A stretch of DNA of 64,000 bases from Ahniella sp. (GTDB lineage: Bacteria; Pseudomonadota; Gammaproteobacteria; Xanthomonadales; Ahniellaceae), in assembly GCA_016712105.1 (NCBI GenBank), contig JADJRU010000015.1:1-64000 (forward strand), written 5' to 3'. Position 1 is the stretch's first letter; each line of letters opens with the position of its first letter. This document shows positions 50,463 through 60,838 of the stretch, piece after piece. Under the pieces are notes generated by a model. It saw only the letters and a list, made by a program, of their open reading frames with translations, was not told the DNA's origin and ran no database searches. The translations under genes and the position numbers were made by a program.

Positions 50463-53400
50463 ATGTCCAAATCCCGCACCCGATGGAACTTCCTTGCCGG
50501 TGTCCTGCTGACCGCCCACTGCGGTCTGGCGCTGGCCCAGACCACCACTACGGAGTGGCCAACCGGCATCGGATTCCCCAACGTGACGCGGAATGCCGGC
50601 GAACTGCTCGCCGGACCCTTCGCCACCGGCGATGGTCGCGGCGCCATCCTCGCCTGGCACAACGGAATCCTGTTTACGGTGCCGGAATCGCCGTCGAGTA
50701 TTCCCGGTTCCAACCTGCAGGTCCGGATGTGGAACCTCACCGACCCGACGAACCCGCGCATCATCGTCAACGCACCCGCCAACGCGATGGGCAGCCTGGG
50801 CACCACTCGGCAACCCGTGAACGCACACGGCTACTTTTTTCTGGGCCAGAACATGGAAACCGGTGCAGCCGGTCCGTTTCTGGTCATCGGCGCCGACAAC
50901 GACCCGAATAGCGGCGGGCTCGACTGGTCGTTCCGTGCACAAGCCGCTGTTCCGGGTGTGACACGCGCGGAAGCGGCACCCTTTGGAGTCGGCGTCCGCG
51001 GCATCCTGCAACAACCCTGGTATGTCGAGCAGACCTGGTGGAGCTACAACGCCGTGGGCGGCCTGGCATCGATCTACACCAATGGTCCACCAGGTTCGCC
51101 AGGCAGTACCCTGCAGTCGACCTGGGATCACCTCGGCCAGACCGGGGTGATCGGTCATCCCTTCGTGCTGGGCAACCTGCTGATCTATGCGTCGGACCAG
51201 AGTCGCAGCGGCGTGGCCACCTACGACATCAGCAATCCGCAGCAACCGGTACTGCTGGATGTGCTCAAGACTGGCGGTCCCGGTGGTTACTGGCCGGAAC
51301 TCTGGAGTGATGGCGGCGAGCTCTACATCGTGTTTCCGTACAACGATGGCGGTGGCAACGGTTTCGGATGGTCGACGCCACCAATCCGGGGGAACTGAGG
51401 TTCGTGGCCGATGTGCCGCTGGCACGTCCGAATGGTTCATCAGGTGCCATGTATGCGCAGTTCCAGGATGAATTCGGATTCATCGGCGACCACAAGATCG
51501 ATCTCCGCACACGAAGTTCGGTACGCCAGTTCGCCACGATGTCGAACCAGATCGACATCAGCCAGTTTGCATTGCCGGTCGGCAACCTGTTGGTGACGGG
51601 TGGTGGGCTCACCGGGCCAGGCTTATGCAATTCACGCGCATCAGTCCGAACCGGACACCCGGCCTCCTACTGTCGGGTTTCATATTCCCCGGGCGGGCCA
51701 GACCAACTATCCGCTGGGCGCTCCGATCAGCGTGCTGATCCACGAAACAATCGACACCTTGTCGATCGTGAATGGCGACAGCATGCGCCTGCGACGGATC
51801 ACCGGGCCCGGGACGTTCGGTCCCCCGCTGGCCGGACGCTGGACGTTTTCGTTCGATGACGTCCTGACTTTTCAGCCGACCGCACCATTGACTGCCGACG
51901 CCACGTACGAGATGCGCCTCAACGGCATTCGCGACGCGGCAGGCAACCCCATGCCGGCTTATGCCTGGACGTTCTCCACGGGCGGTTCGGTCGGCGGCAA
52001 TCGTCCACCGGTGGTTGATCTGTTCACTGCAACACCCTACCCGGCCGCACCGGGTCAACCCGTCATGTTCGGTGCCACAGGCGCGGATCCGGATGCGGAC
52101 AGCCTCGAGTACCGCTTCGATTTCGGGGACGGATCAGTGCGCACCGATTGGAGCTCGAACAGCAGCGCCAACCACCCCTACAGCGCTGCCGGTCACTGGC
52201 GAACGGTGGTCCAGGTCGTGATCCCCTCCGGTGCCATCGCGAGCCGTTCCCGTGTGGTCACTGTGGTGGCGCCCTTGCCGGTGCAACAGCCCACGGCCAG
52301 TTCGCCGATCCTGTGTGATTCGCCACGTCGGCGCGTGTGGACCGTCAATCCGGACGCATCGACGATCAGTGTCCTAGATGCTGACTCACTGGCAAAACTC
52401 GCCGAGTATCCGACCTGCTCCGATCCACGTGCCATCGCCCGAGCGCCGTCCGGTCAACTGTGGGTGACCTGCCACGACGATGACCGGATCCGCATCCATG
52501 ACGACATCACGGGCGGCGTGCTGGCGACCATCGACACCGGTTACGGTAGCGGTCCGGTTGGCGTAGCCCATTCTCCGAACGGCGCGACGGCCTATGTCAC
52601 GCTTGGCAACCGTGGCGAATTGCGCCGTTTTGATACCGTGACGCGGCAACAGACCGGATCGTTGGCGCTGGGGCCCCATCCTCGTGGTGTCGCGGTGAGT
52701 GCCGATGGAACGCGAGTGTTGGTCAGCCGGTTCAGATCGCCGAGCCACCACGCTGAAGTGTGGGATGTCCACGCCGGCACATTCACGCTGACGCGCGCGA
52801 TCCGCATCCCGAAACAGGGCAACGACCAGAATCGCGACACCACGGCCAGCGGCCGGGGCGTCGCCAACCAACTGGCGGCGATCACCCTCTCTCCCCGCAA
52901 CGGTCATGCTTTTGTTCCGGCAACAAAACCGAACAACGAACGAGGACAGCTGATTCACCCCAGCCAGGATCTCGATCAGGACAACACGGTCCGCAACCTG
53001 CTGGTCGAACTGAACCCGCTCGGCGCATCACCGGCGGAGCGTTTCCGTCGCGCCATCGATATCGACAACAGCGACTCGGCCAGCGCGGTCGCGTTCTCGC
53101 CGCTGGGTGACTATGTGCTGGTCACGCTGCAGGGGATGGACGAGTTGCTGGTGCTGGATGCCTTGGCACTGGAGTCCCAAACCGGTCTCGGCGCATTGGT
53201 CACGAGACTGCCGACGGGCGCCGCGCCACAGGGCGTGTGCAGCGATGCCGCCACCGGCCGCACCTTTGTGCACAACTTCATGGATCGCAGCGTGACGATG
53301 CTGGATACCCACGCTCTGTTCACCGCCGGGGCCCTCCAAGCATCCGCCACAACGGTGGACATGGTGCTCAATGAACCCTTGCCGCCCAACGTACTGACCG

Positions 53401-54644
53401 GCAAACGGATTTTCTACAACGCCAGTGATCCACGCATGAGCGCAGAGGGATACTTGTCCTGCGCCACCTGCCATGTCGACGGTGCCGACGACGGCCGAAC
53501 CTGGGACTTCACCGGCCGCGGCGAAGGCTTGCGCAACACCACGGTGCTGAACGGACGCGGTGGCCTGACCCACGGTCGTGTGCACTGGAGCGCCAACTTC
53601 GACGAGATCCAGGACTTCGAAAACGATATCCGCAACGCCTTTGGCGGCATCGGCTTCCTGAGTGACCCGGATTTTGCACTCACTGAAAATCCATTGGGAA
53701 CGACCAAAGCCGGACGAAATGCCGAACTCGATGCGCTGGCCGCCTACGTCTCGTCACTTGGCGACGGCAGTCTTCCGCGCAGCCCGTTCCGATTGGCCGA
53801 TGGCAGCGCCACGGCACTCGGCATTCAGGGCGAAACGATCTTCCAGCGTGAGCAATGCGGGTCTTGCCACACCCCACCGAACTACACCACCAGTGCCGTC
53901 GGGACCTCCACGCTGCTGAACGTGGGCACGATCAGAGCAAGCTCGGGGAGTCGACTGGGAGGAGCGCTGACAGGCATTGATCCCCCGACCCTGCGGGGCG
54001 TGTTCGACAGCGCGCCATACTTCCACAATGGCTCCGCGCCGACGCTGGATGCGGTCTTCCGCTGGTCCGGGGGCATCACGTTGCCCGCCGAGAATGCAGG
54101 GGTCACAGGTGGCGCACAATTGATCAACACCTTCGTCGAACTGAACAACGACGATCTGGTGCGTGGCCGGTCCTTCGTGCAACTGGAAGATCCGAATCAT
54201 CGACTCACCTTCAGCAACGTCGATGGCGGCCCGGGCGGCATCGGCGCTCTGGAGCTCCGATACAGCAACTCACGCAGCGGCGGCCAGACACAGGCCCTCA
54301 CGGTTCGTCTGAACGGGGTAACTTTGCCAGTGGTTCAAGTGCCGGCCAGCGACAACGATCCCAGCTTCCGCAGCACCAACTGGTCGGTGCTGCGCGTCGA
54401 ATCCATCGCACTGAACGCCGGTGCCAGCAACATCATCGAGCTGTCCACGAACAATTGGTATCTGGCGATCGATGAAGTGCTCGTCGCCCATGCCGGACAC
54501 CTCGCTCAGGCTCAACCACACCGCCGGGTCGCAGGGCTGCCCACACCGGAGACCGAAGCACTGCTGGCGTTTCTGCGCGAACTGGATGGCAGCCCGGCCA
54601 TTGCCCCCGGTGGCGTGTTGTTTGCCAACGGGTTCGAGGATTGA
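50463..54644 (+). CDS. Secreted propeller / PKD / diheme cytochrome c protein with GFE tail (two frameshifts)
   Basis: The repaired ~1393-aa protein (missing base near 51368, extra G near 51600) has a signal peptide (MSKSRTRWNFLAGVLLTAHCGLALA). An LVIVD-like propeller follows (GNLLIYASDQSRSGVATYDISNPQQPVLLDV), then a Big_5-like domain (PTVGFHIPRAGQTNYPLGAPISVLI), a PKD domain (ADSLEYRFDFGDGSVRTDWS) and a YVTN propeller (VLVSRF...AVAFSPLGDYVLVTLQGMDELLVLDALAL). A C-terminal diheme region has CATCH (53460) and CGSCH (53855) heme-binding motifs and TLRGVFDSAPYFHNGSAPTLDAVF, which is typical of MauG and cytochrome c peroxidases. A sugar-binding-like module and the end GGVLFANGFED follow. It is probably an extracellular or periplasmic redox protein; its substrate is unknown. 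Confidence 0.83.
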
Positions 54645-54881
54645 CGGATTCAACTGTCATGGCAGCAGAGGCTGAACTCCCCCAACACGAACTGCGCGGT
54701 TGTTTGTCAATCGTCAGTCAGACGCGCCTTCCCATCCATGGAGCCGGCGTGCGGGAATGGAACGAAAACACTCGCGATCGTTCTCGGGGAGGCGTCTCGC
54801 CTTTGCACAGGGGAGAGAACGAATTCCGCGTGGATTCGGTTGAAGCATCTATTGTCCGGCGCGCCGCGGGAGAAGATGCCC

Positions 54882-55046
54882 ATGAGGCTGCAGAAAACGT
54901 CCGTGAATGCCGAATTCGATCGGGAGTGCTGAAAAGTGAACGGAGCAGAAGAGCCATATTCGTCGATCGACCGCTCGACAGGGGCAAAAGCCCCCGGGAG
55001 GTGTCCGAGCAATTGCTGTTTCAACCTTTCCTGCAGCCTCGTTAAG
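54882..55046. repeat. Diverged direct repeat, copy A
   Basis: About 165 bases beginning GAGGCTGCAG and ending TCCTGCAGCC match copy B (55409-55550) at most positions in the same orientation. Copy A has an extra ~20-base GGGGC/GCCCC hairpin. The 54645-55119 interval around it holds no supported gene. Confidence 0.65.
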
Positions 55047-55119
55047 CGACCATCTTGACTCGCTGCATCCGGTTGCGACTCTCCGCACGACCACCACATC
55101 CAGAAAGGGATAATGACTC

Positions 55120-55362
55120 GTGAACGTTTCGCCCCACGCACGCCCACACCACCGTCGACGACTATACGTTGCCGTCGTGTCAATCCTCGCCTCTGTCGTG
55201 ATTGCGACGCTCATTGCGAGGGGTGCCGTCAACCCGTATCCCAACCTGAAACTCGCGTATCTGACTTGTGTGGCAGTTGGAGTCTTTGGCCTGATACAAC
55301 TGGTCATCGCGATTGCTAGTCGGTCGCCTGACGAATCGCCTGAGCAGCCGCATGATGGATAG
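55120..55362 (+). CDS. Possible small two-helix membrane protein
   Basis: An 80-aa frame from a GTG codes for two strong hydrophobic helices (YVAVVSILASVVIATLIARGAV and AYLTCVAVGVFGLIQLVIAIASR) and a charged C-terminal tail. It is the only gene-like frame in the 1.1-kb gap between the cytochrome gene and uvrB, and sits between two copies of a diverged repeat. AAAGGGA at 55104 is about ten bases upstream of the GTG. No family is recognised. It may be a real short membrane protein or a chance frame. Confidence 0.4.
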   Translation: MNVSPHARPHHRRRLYVAVVSILASVVIATLIARGAVNPYPNLKLAYLTCVAVGVFGLIQLVIAIASRSPDESPEQPHDG

Positions 55363-55408
55363 ACTGCCACGCTCGAACATCGACGTGCGCACCACTCAGC
55401 TGAACCAT

Positions 55409-55550
55409 TGAGGCTGGAAAAGGATCCGTGAATACCGAATCTGATCGGGAGTACTGAAAGGTAACCGACCAGAAGAGCCATGTTCACCGATCGACACCCC
55501 GGAAAGGTCCGAGCAACTGCTGTTTCGAATTCTCCTGCAGTCCCGATAGG
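55409..55550. repeat. Diverged direct repeat, copy B
   Basis: Copy B of the repeat described at 54882-55046, with shared blocks such as ATCGGGAGT, AGAAGAGCCAT and GAGCAA(C/T)TGCTGTTTC. From 55551 to 55741 only a small CCCGAAAGCGGG hairpin is seen before uvrB. Confidence 0.65.
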
Positions 55551-55741
55551 CAGACGAACTCCGGCGACAACCGGATCTTGGTACGCGCCTGCTGATCCGT
55601 GTTTGGGCCCCCTTCCTCGCCGATTCTTGCGCCAGTCTTCTCCCCTTCCGACCATCGGTCACCTGCTCCCGAAAGCGGGACAGGGGCTCCGTCTTTCCGG
55701 GGGAGATCCGGACTCCGACACGCAGACCCACATGGGTCGCA

Positions 55742-57781
55742 TTACAACCGCAGCGCCAACTCACGCACTCGCGTGAGTTCATCGCGCACTTGCGCGGCCT
55801 GTTCGAACTCGAGGTTCTGCGCATGCTGATACATGCGGGTTTCCAGCTTCTTGATCGCGGCTGACAGCTGCGTCGCGGTCAAGGTCCGGTAATCGACCAC
55901 TTCTTCAGCCGCACGTCGCCCCTTGACGTTGCGCATCGGGCTGGCGCTGGCCTCGGCCTGACCGCGGTCGCGTGCCCCTTCCATGATGTCGACGACGTTC
56001 TTGATGACACTTCGCGGCGTGATGCCAAACGCCTCGTTGTGCGCCACCTGTTTGGTCCGGCGCCGCGCGGTTTCGTCCATGGCGATGCGCATGGAGCGCG
56101 TGATCCTGTCGGCGTACAGGATCGCTTTGCCTCGAAGGTTTCGCGCCGCTCGCCCGATGGTCTGGATCAGGGATCCGGCCGAGCGCAGGAATCCCTCCTT
56201 GTCGGCATCCAGAATCGCCACGAGCGACACTTCGGGCATGTCCAGACCCTCGCGCAACAGGTTGATGCCCACCAGCACATCAAAGACTCCCAGCCGCAGA
56301 TCGCGGATGATCTCCACTCGTTCGACCGTCTCGATATCGGAATGCAGGTAGCGCACACGCACACCCGCTTCGTTGAGATACTCGGTCAGGTTCTCCGCCA
56401 TCTTCTTCGTGAGTGTCGTCACGAGCACCCGGTCACCGCCGGCAACCCGAAGGCGGATTTCCGACAGCAGATCATCCACCTGTGTCCGCACTGGACGAAC
56501 TTCGACTTCGGGATCGATCAATCCGGTCGGACGAACGACCTGCTCGATGATCTGTCCCGCCGAACGTTCCAGTTCATATGCGCTGGGCGTGGCCGACACA
56601 TAGATGGTGCAGGGCGAACGCACTTCGAACTCTTCGAATTTGAGCGGTCGGTTGTCGAGTGCGGACGGCAGGCGAAAGCCGTACTCCACCAAGGTTTCCT
56701 TGCGCGAGCGATCACCCCTGTACATGCCGCCGATCTGTGGAATCGTCACGTGGGATTCGTCGACGACCAACAGGGCATTCGGCGGCAGATAGTCGAACAA
56801 GGTCGGCGGTGGTTCGCCGGGCATACGTCCGGTGAGATGGCGTGAATAATTCTCGACGCCCTGGCAGTAGCCGATCTCGGCCAGCATTTCCAGATCGAAC
56901 TGGGTGCGCTGTTTCAACCGTTGCGCCTCGACCAATTTGTTCCCGGCATAAAGCTGTTCCAGCCGATCCATCAACTCGGCCTTGATCGTATTGATCGCCT
57001 CGAGGGTTGTGCGCCGGGTCGTGACGTAATGCGATTTCGGAAAGATCGTGAATCGAGGCAACTTGCGTTTGATCGAACCCAGCAGCGGGTCGAATACCGA
57101 GATCGTTTCAATCTCGCCATCGAACAGTTCGACGCGGATCGCTTCGGACTCCGATTCCGCGGGAAACACGTCGATCGTTTCCCCGCGCACCCGGTAGGTA
57201 CCGCGCTTCAGTTCCATTTCGTTGCGCGTGTACTGCAACTCGGTGAGCCGTCGAAGCAACTCGCGCTGATCCAGTCGATCGCCGCGCGTCAGGTGCAGCA
57301 CCATCTTGAAGTATTCGTTCGGATCACCCAATCCGTAGATCGCCGATACAGTCGCGACAATCAGCGCGTCTTTTCGTTCGACCAGCGCCTTGGTCGCAGC
57401 AAGCCGCATCTGCTCGATGTGTTCGTTGATCGAGGCGTCTTTTTCGATGAACGTATCCGACGAGGGAACATAAGCTTCCGGCTGGTAGTAGTCGTAATAC
57501 GACACGAAATACTCGACGGCGTTGTCGGGAAAGAACGCCTTGAACTCGCCATACAGCTGCGCCGCAAGCGTCTTGTTCGGCGCCAGCACCAGCGTCGGAC
57601 ACTGCACGGCCTGCACCACGTTCGCAATGGTGAACGTCTTGCCGGAACCCGTCACGCCGAGCAGCGTCTGATGAGCCAGACCGGCCTCGAATCCCTCGAT
57701 CAATCGACGGATCGCTTCGGGCTGGTCACCGGCAGGCTGGTAATCACTGACCAGTCGGAAGGGTTGGTCATCGCGCATCAT
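55742..57781 (-). CDS. uvrB: Excinuclease ABC subunit UvrB
   Basis: The 679-aa DNA repair helicase starts MMRDDQPFRLVSDYQPAGDQPEAIRRLIEG and has a Walker A (TLLGVTGSGKTFTIANV), the beta-hairpin (EYFVSYYDYYQPEAYVPSSDTFIEKDASINEHIEQMRL), DESH (LVVDESHVTIPQIGGMYRGDRSRKETLVEYGFRLPSALDNRPL) and GRAARN. A C-terminal UvrC-interaction domain ends the chain. It holds damaged DNA in the UvrABC excision pathway. Its start overlaps the end of the upstream S46 peptidase gene by 14 bases, so the two are likely co-transcribed. The sequence is complete and unshifted. Confidence 0.98.
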   Translation of the reverse strand: MMRDDQPFRLVSDYQPAGDQPEAIRRLIEGFEAGLAHQTLLGVTGSGKTFTIANVVQAVQCPTLVLAPNKTLAAQLYGEFKAFFPDNAVEYFVSYYDYYQPEAYVPSSDTFIEKDASINEHIEQMRLAATKALVERKDALIVATVSAIYGLGDPNEYFKMVLHLTRGDRLDQRELLRRLTELQYTRNEMELKRGTYRVRGETIDVFPAESESEAIRVELFDGEIETISVFDPLLGSIKRKLPRFTIFPKSHYVTTRRTTLEAINTIKAELMDRLEQLYAGNKLVEAQRLKQRTQFDLEMLAEIGYCQGVENYSRHLTGRMPGEPPPTLFDYLPPNALLVVDESHVTIPQIGGMYRGDRSRKETLVEYGFRLPSALDNRPLKFEEFEVRSPCTIYVSATPSAYELERSAGQIIEQVVRPTGLIDPEVEVRPVRTQVDDLLSEIRLRVAGGDRVLVTTLTKKMAENLTEYLNEAGVRVRYLHSDIETVERVEIIRDLRLGVFDVLVGINLLREGLDMPEVSLVAILDADKEGFLRSAGSLIQTIGRAARNLRGKAILYADRITRSMRIAMDETARRRTKQVAHNEAFGITPRSVIKNVVDIMEGARDRGQAEASASPMRNVKGRRAAEEVVDYRTLTATQLSAAIKKLETRMYQHAQNLEFEQAAQVRDELTRVRELALRL

Positions 57782-59987
57782 CTTTCTCCGGATCGGTCCG
57801 CATCACACCCATTTCCTTCAGCAGTGACTGGGCATTGGATACCTCGTCCAGCAACCATAACCAGTACCGGGCGTCCACGTGGATCGTCCGTGCCCGTTCG
57901 GCATCGAATACCCAGTTCGACGGCACTGTCTCCCAGGTGGTGTCGAAGGCGAGGCCCACCAGTTCGCCGTCTGCGTTCAGTGTCGGCGATCCGGAGTTGC
58001 CACCGGCGATATCCAGATCACTCAGAAAGTTGATGGGCAGATCCGGCTCGCTGCCTGGCAGCGCGTAGCGACCGAACTGCCGTTGCCTTGCCATGCGCAA
58101 CAAAGGGTCGGGAAACACGAACGGCGGCTCCCCCGACACTTTTGCCATCAGGCTCGACATGGTGGTCAGATGACTGCCTTGAATGCCGCCCGGCGCCTGC
58201 ACCGTGCCGAGCGTCACGCGCAAGCCGCCATTTGCATCTGGGTAAAAGGGTCGCTGATCGGACTTGCGGAATGCCTCGTAGGCATCCAGATATCCCGATC
58301 GAAATCGTGCATCGTCGCCGTTCCATCGCTTGAACTCGAGTTCCATCCGCTGCAGCGCCGGAAACAGTTTCACGGCGAGTTGCATCATCGGATCAGGATC
58401 TTGATCGAGTGTCCCGGGAAATGCGGCCAGCCATCGCTCTCGCGTATCCAACTCGGCCACACGTGTGCCGTTGAAGAGATCATCGACCCGATCGCGATAA
58501 TCGGCAACCTGAGTATCGGGCCGGAACGTTTTGGCTCCGAGCCACTCCTCGAATTCCGGGATGCGCTGATCTTCCGGCAACAACAGATAACGAGCCAGCC
58601 AGACCTCGAACAATTGTCGGTCCACCGAAGGATCGAAACGCCGGTCGAAACTCTGAACCCGTGCGACAAAACGATACTCGTCCCGTGGCTGGAAGCCGGC
58701 GTCCCGCCGGTGCTCCGGCCGGGAGCGCGCCAGATTCAGCCGATACAGGTCACGCGCCAAACCAAGACCCTGCGCCACGGCACCACCACTCACCAGCACA
58801 GTGCCATGGACAAAATCGCGTTCACGTTGTGCCCGCCACCGTTCCAGATGGGCATCCAGCGCCGCCACATCCTTGGCATATCGACGCTCGCGCTCCCGTG
58901 TGCCATGCAGCCAGGCCTTGAAGCGGGCTTCGTCAGCCTGTTTCACCTTCAGCGAATCGCGTGCGCTGAATCCCTCGAGTTGACCCCGGAAGTTCTTTTC
59001 GTAGTTTGCGATCGATTGCAGCATCGCGGCATATTTCATCGCCACCTTGGGATCTGCTTCGCCAGCCGCCTCGATCACTGCCATCACTTCATTCATCGCC
59101 TTGATCGAACGCGGATACTGCCATTCGATGACGTTCTGCAATTCGGCGGCAGTGCGGTTGCGGTTCGTCCGGCTCGGAAAACCCGCCAGCCACACGGGCT
59201 CACCGAGTTCGACACCGGCAGTGGACGTTCGCAACCAGTGTCTGGATCGGTATGGCACGTTGTCGGCGTCAAAAGTCCGGCTGGAGCCGTCAGGTGCTAC
59301 CCAAACCCGCACCAACGCGACATCGGCGGCATGGCGTGGCCACATCCAGTTGTCGAACTCGCCGCCGAAATTCGCGACTTCCATCGGTGGCACATACACC
59401 AGGCGAACGTCACGGAGTTCGCGCTGCCGAAGCAACTCGAACTCGCGGCCACCATTCAGCACCGACAGTTCACAGCGCAGGTCGGGATCCCGCTCGCAAT
59501 GGTCGATCATTCGTTTGCTGATTCGATTGACCGTTTCAAAGCGGCGACGGCCACGGGCTCGCTGACCACCACGCAGGATGCCGCGTGTCGCGTCCAGTCG
59601 ATCGGCCAGCAGATAGACGCGCAGGTTCGGGTCAAACGCCAGTTCGTCGGCACGGGTGCCGGCCAGAAAGCCATCACGCAGGATTTGACGCTCCTGACTG
59701 GATGCCAACTGCAGGGATCCGAGCAGACAATGCTGATTCGTCAGGATGAGCCCATCCGGCGACACCAGCACGCCGGTGCAGGAACCGAAGCTGACGACCG
59801 CACCCAGTGGTGCACCATCCGGATCGGCCAGTGCCGGCACGTCGATCTGCAAGCCAACCTGTTTCGCCTGCGCAGTCAGCGCTTCGGTCGCATACGGCGG
59901 CCATAACCCTTCGAGCGCACGTGCGCAGGCCGGCCAAAGGGCCAGCCAACTCAGGCAGATCAACAGCAGCAGACGAGCCGATTGCAT
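57768..59987 (-). CDS. S46 family dipeptidyl peptidase (DPP7/DPP11-like)
   Basis: The ~739-aa serine peptidase has a signal peptide (MQSARLLLLICLSWLALWPACARA). It carries the trypsin-like catalytic set: GVLVSPDGLILTNQHC (His near residue 90), GGEFDNWMWPRHAADVALVR (Asp near 225) and DIAGGNSGSPTLNADGELVGLAFDTTWE (Ser near 650). S46 enzymes remove dipeptides from the N-termini of peptides in the periplasm, and feed amino-acid catabolism. The DPP7-versus-DPP11 specificity is set by a residue preceding the catalytic Ser (Gly/Arg) and is not assigned here. It precedes uvrB in an overlapping operon. Confidence 0.93.
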   Translation of the reverse strand: MQSARLLLLICLSWLALWPACARALEGLWPPYATEALTAQAKQVGLQIDVPALADPDGAPLGAVVSFGSCTGVLVSPDGLILTNQHCLLGSLQLASSQERQILRDGFLAGTRADELAFDPNLRVYLLADRLDATRGILRGGQRARGRRRFETVNRISKRMIDHCERDPDLRCELSVLNGGREFELLRQRELRDVRLVYVPPMEVANFGGEFDNWMWPRHAADVALVRVWVAPDGSSRTFDADNVPYRSRHWLRTSTAGVELGEPVWLAGFPSRTNRNRTAAELQNVIEWQYPRSIKAMNEVMAVIEAAGEADPKVAMKYAAMLQSIANYEKNFRGQLEGFSARDSLKVKQADEARFKAWLHGTRERERRYAKDVAALDAHLERWRAQRERDFVHGTVLVSGGAVAQGLGLARDLYRLNLARSRPEHRRDAGFQPRDEYRFVARVQSFDRRFDPSVDRQLFEVWLARYLLLPEDQRIPEFEEWLGAKTFRPDTQVADYRDRVDDLFNGTRVAELDTRERWLAAFPGTLDQDPDPMMQLAVKLFPALQRMELEFKRWNGDDARFRSGYLDAYEAFRKSDQRPFYPDANGGLRVTLGTVQAPGGIQGSHLTTMSSLMAKVSGEPPFVFPDPLLRMARQRQFGRYALPGSEPDLPINFLSDLDIAGGNSGSPTLNADGELVGLAFDTTWETVPSNWVFDAERARTIHVDARYWLWLLDEVSNAQSLLKEMGVMRTDPEKDDAR

Positions 59988-60102
59988 CCTGCTTTTTGGC
60001 ACAAAAGGCGCCGCGCTGGCAAATGTGTTGCGTCGTGTTCATGGGCGACCCGGCGCAAGCCCGATATACTCCCAGCCCCGTTGTTCCGAGTCATTCGCCG
60101 CC

Positions 60103-60825
60103 ATGCCCTACTGTTTCGATTTGACACGTTTGACGTCGCTGGCGGCACGCGAACGCGACGCCTACCTTCATGCCGCGCCTTACCCGCATCTGGTCATTGA
60201 CGGATTACTCGACACAGCCGCGGCCCAGCGCATGCGCGCGGACTTTCCGCACCCGGACGACGACATGGCCTGGGATCGATTCGGCGCCATCGGATTCGAG
60301 GTCAAGCGCGCAAGCCCGCACGAAGAGCGCTTTCCCGACTCGATCCGCCACGCGGTGCACGATCTCAACAGCGGCCCGTTCATCCGCTTTCTGGAACAGC
60401 TCACCGGCATCGAGCACTTGCTGCCCGATCCGCACCTGCACGGGGCCGGCATTCATTTGAGCCGCAAGGGCGATCATCTGGGGATTCATGCCGATTTCAA
60501 CTGGCACGAGGGTCTGCGGGCCCATCGCCGGATCAACCTGCTGATCTATCTCAACGACGATAACTGGCGCGCCGAATATGGTGGCGAGCTGGAGATCTGG
60601 TCGACGGACGCGTCCCGTCGCGAGAAGTCGGTCACACCCCTGTTCAATCGCGCGGTGATCTTCAACACCCGCAGCGATACCTTCCACGGCCATCCGGTGC
60701 CGCTGGACACGCCCGACCACGTGTTCCGACGCTCGATCGCCATGTACTACTACAGCACCGAACGCCCCGCCGAAGAGCAGCGCCCGGCGCACAACACCAT
60801 CTACAAAGGCCTGCACGTCGCCTGA
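60103..60825 (+). CDS. 2OG-Fe(II) oxygenase
   Basis: The 240-aa enzyme has the double-stranded beta helix iron site: HADFNWH (HxD, near residue 130), the distal His in TFHGHPVPL and an Arg in RRSIAMYYYS for 2-oxoglutarate. The layout matches the 2OG-FeII_Oxy family with YLNDDNWRAEYGGELEIW, as in prolyl 4-hydroxylase-like and other small oxygenases; the substrate cannot be inferred. The start MPYCFDLTRLTSLA lies 115 bases after the divergent S46 start. The threonine dehydrogenase gene follows 13 bases later, so they may be transcribed together. Confidence 0.87.
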   Translation: MPYCFDLTRLTSLAARERDAYLHAAPYPHLVIDGLLDTAAAQRMRADFPHPDDDMAWDRFGAIGFEVKRASPHEERFPDSIRHAVHDLNSGPFIRFLEQLTGIEHLLPDPHLHGAGIHLSRKGDHLGIHADFNWHEGLRAHRRINLLIYLNDDNWRAEYGGELEIWSTDASRREKSVTPLFNRAVIFNTRSDTFHGHPVPLDTPDHVFRRSIAMYYYSTERPAEEQRPAHNTIYKGLHVA

Positions 60826-60838
60826 GGGGAAACAATCC

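Noticed and set aside
49506..51440. A 644-residue minus-strand frame across the ThuA-like gene and the start of the propeller gene
   Set aside because: Both plus-strand genes have clear domains, and the antisense protein has none.
54849..55655. A 268-residue minus-strand frame in the gap before uvrB
   Set aside because: Its two similar stretches come from DNA repeats A and B; no start signal or family match, and it overlaps the more plausible small membrane frame.
57879..59906. A 675-residue plus-strand frame antisense to the S46 peptidase
   Set aside because: The minus-strand frame carries the full S46 catalytic set; the plus-strand frame is a shadow.
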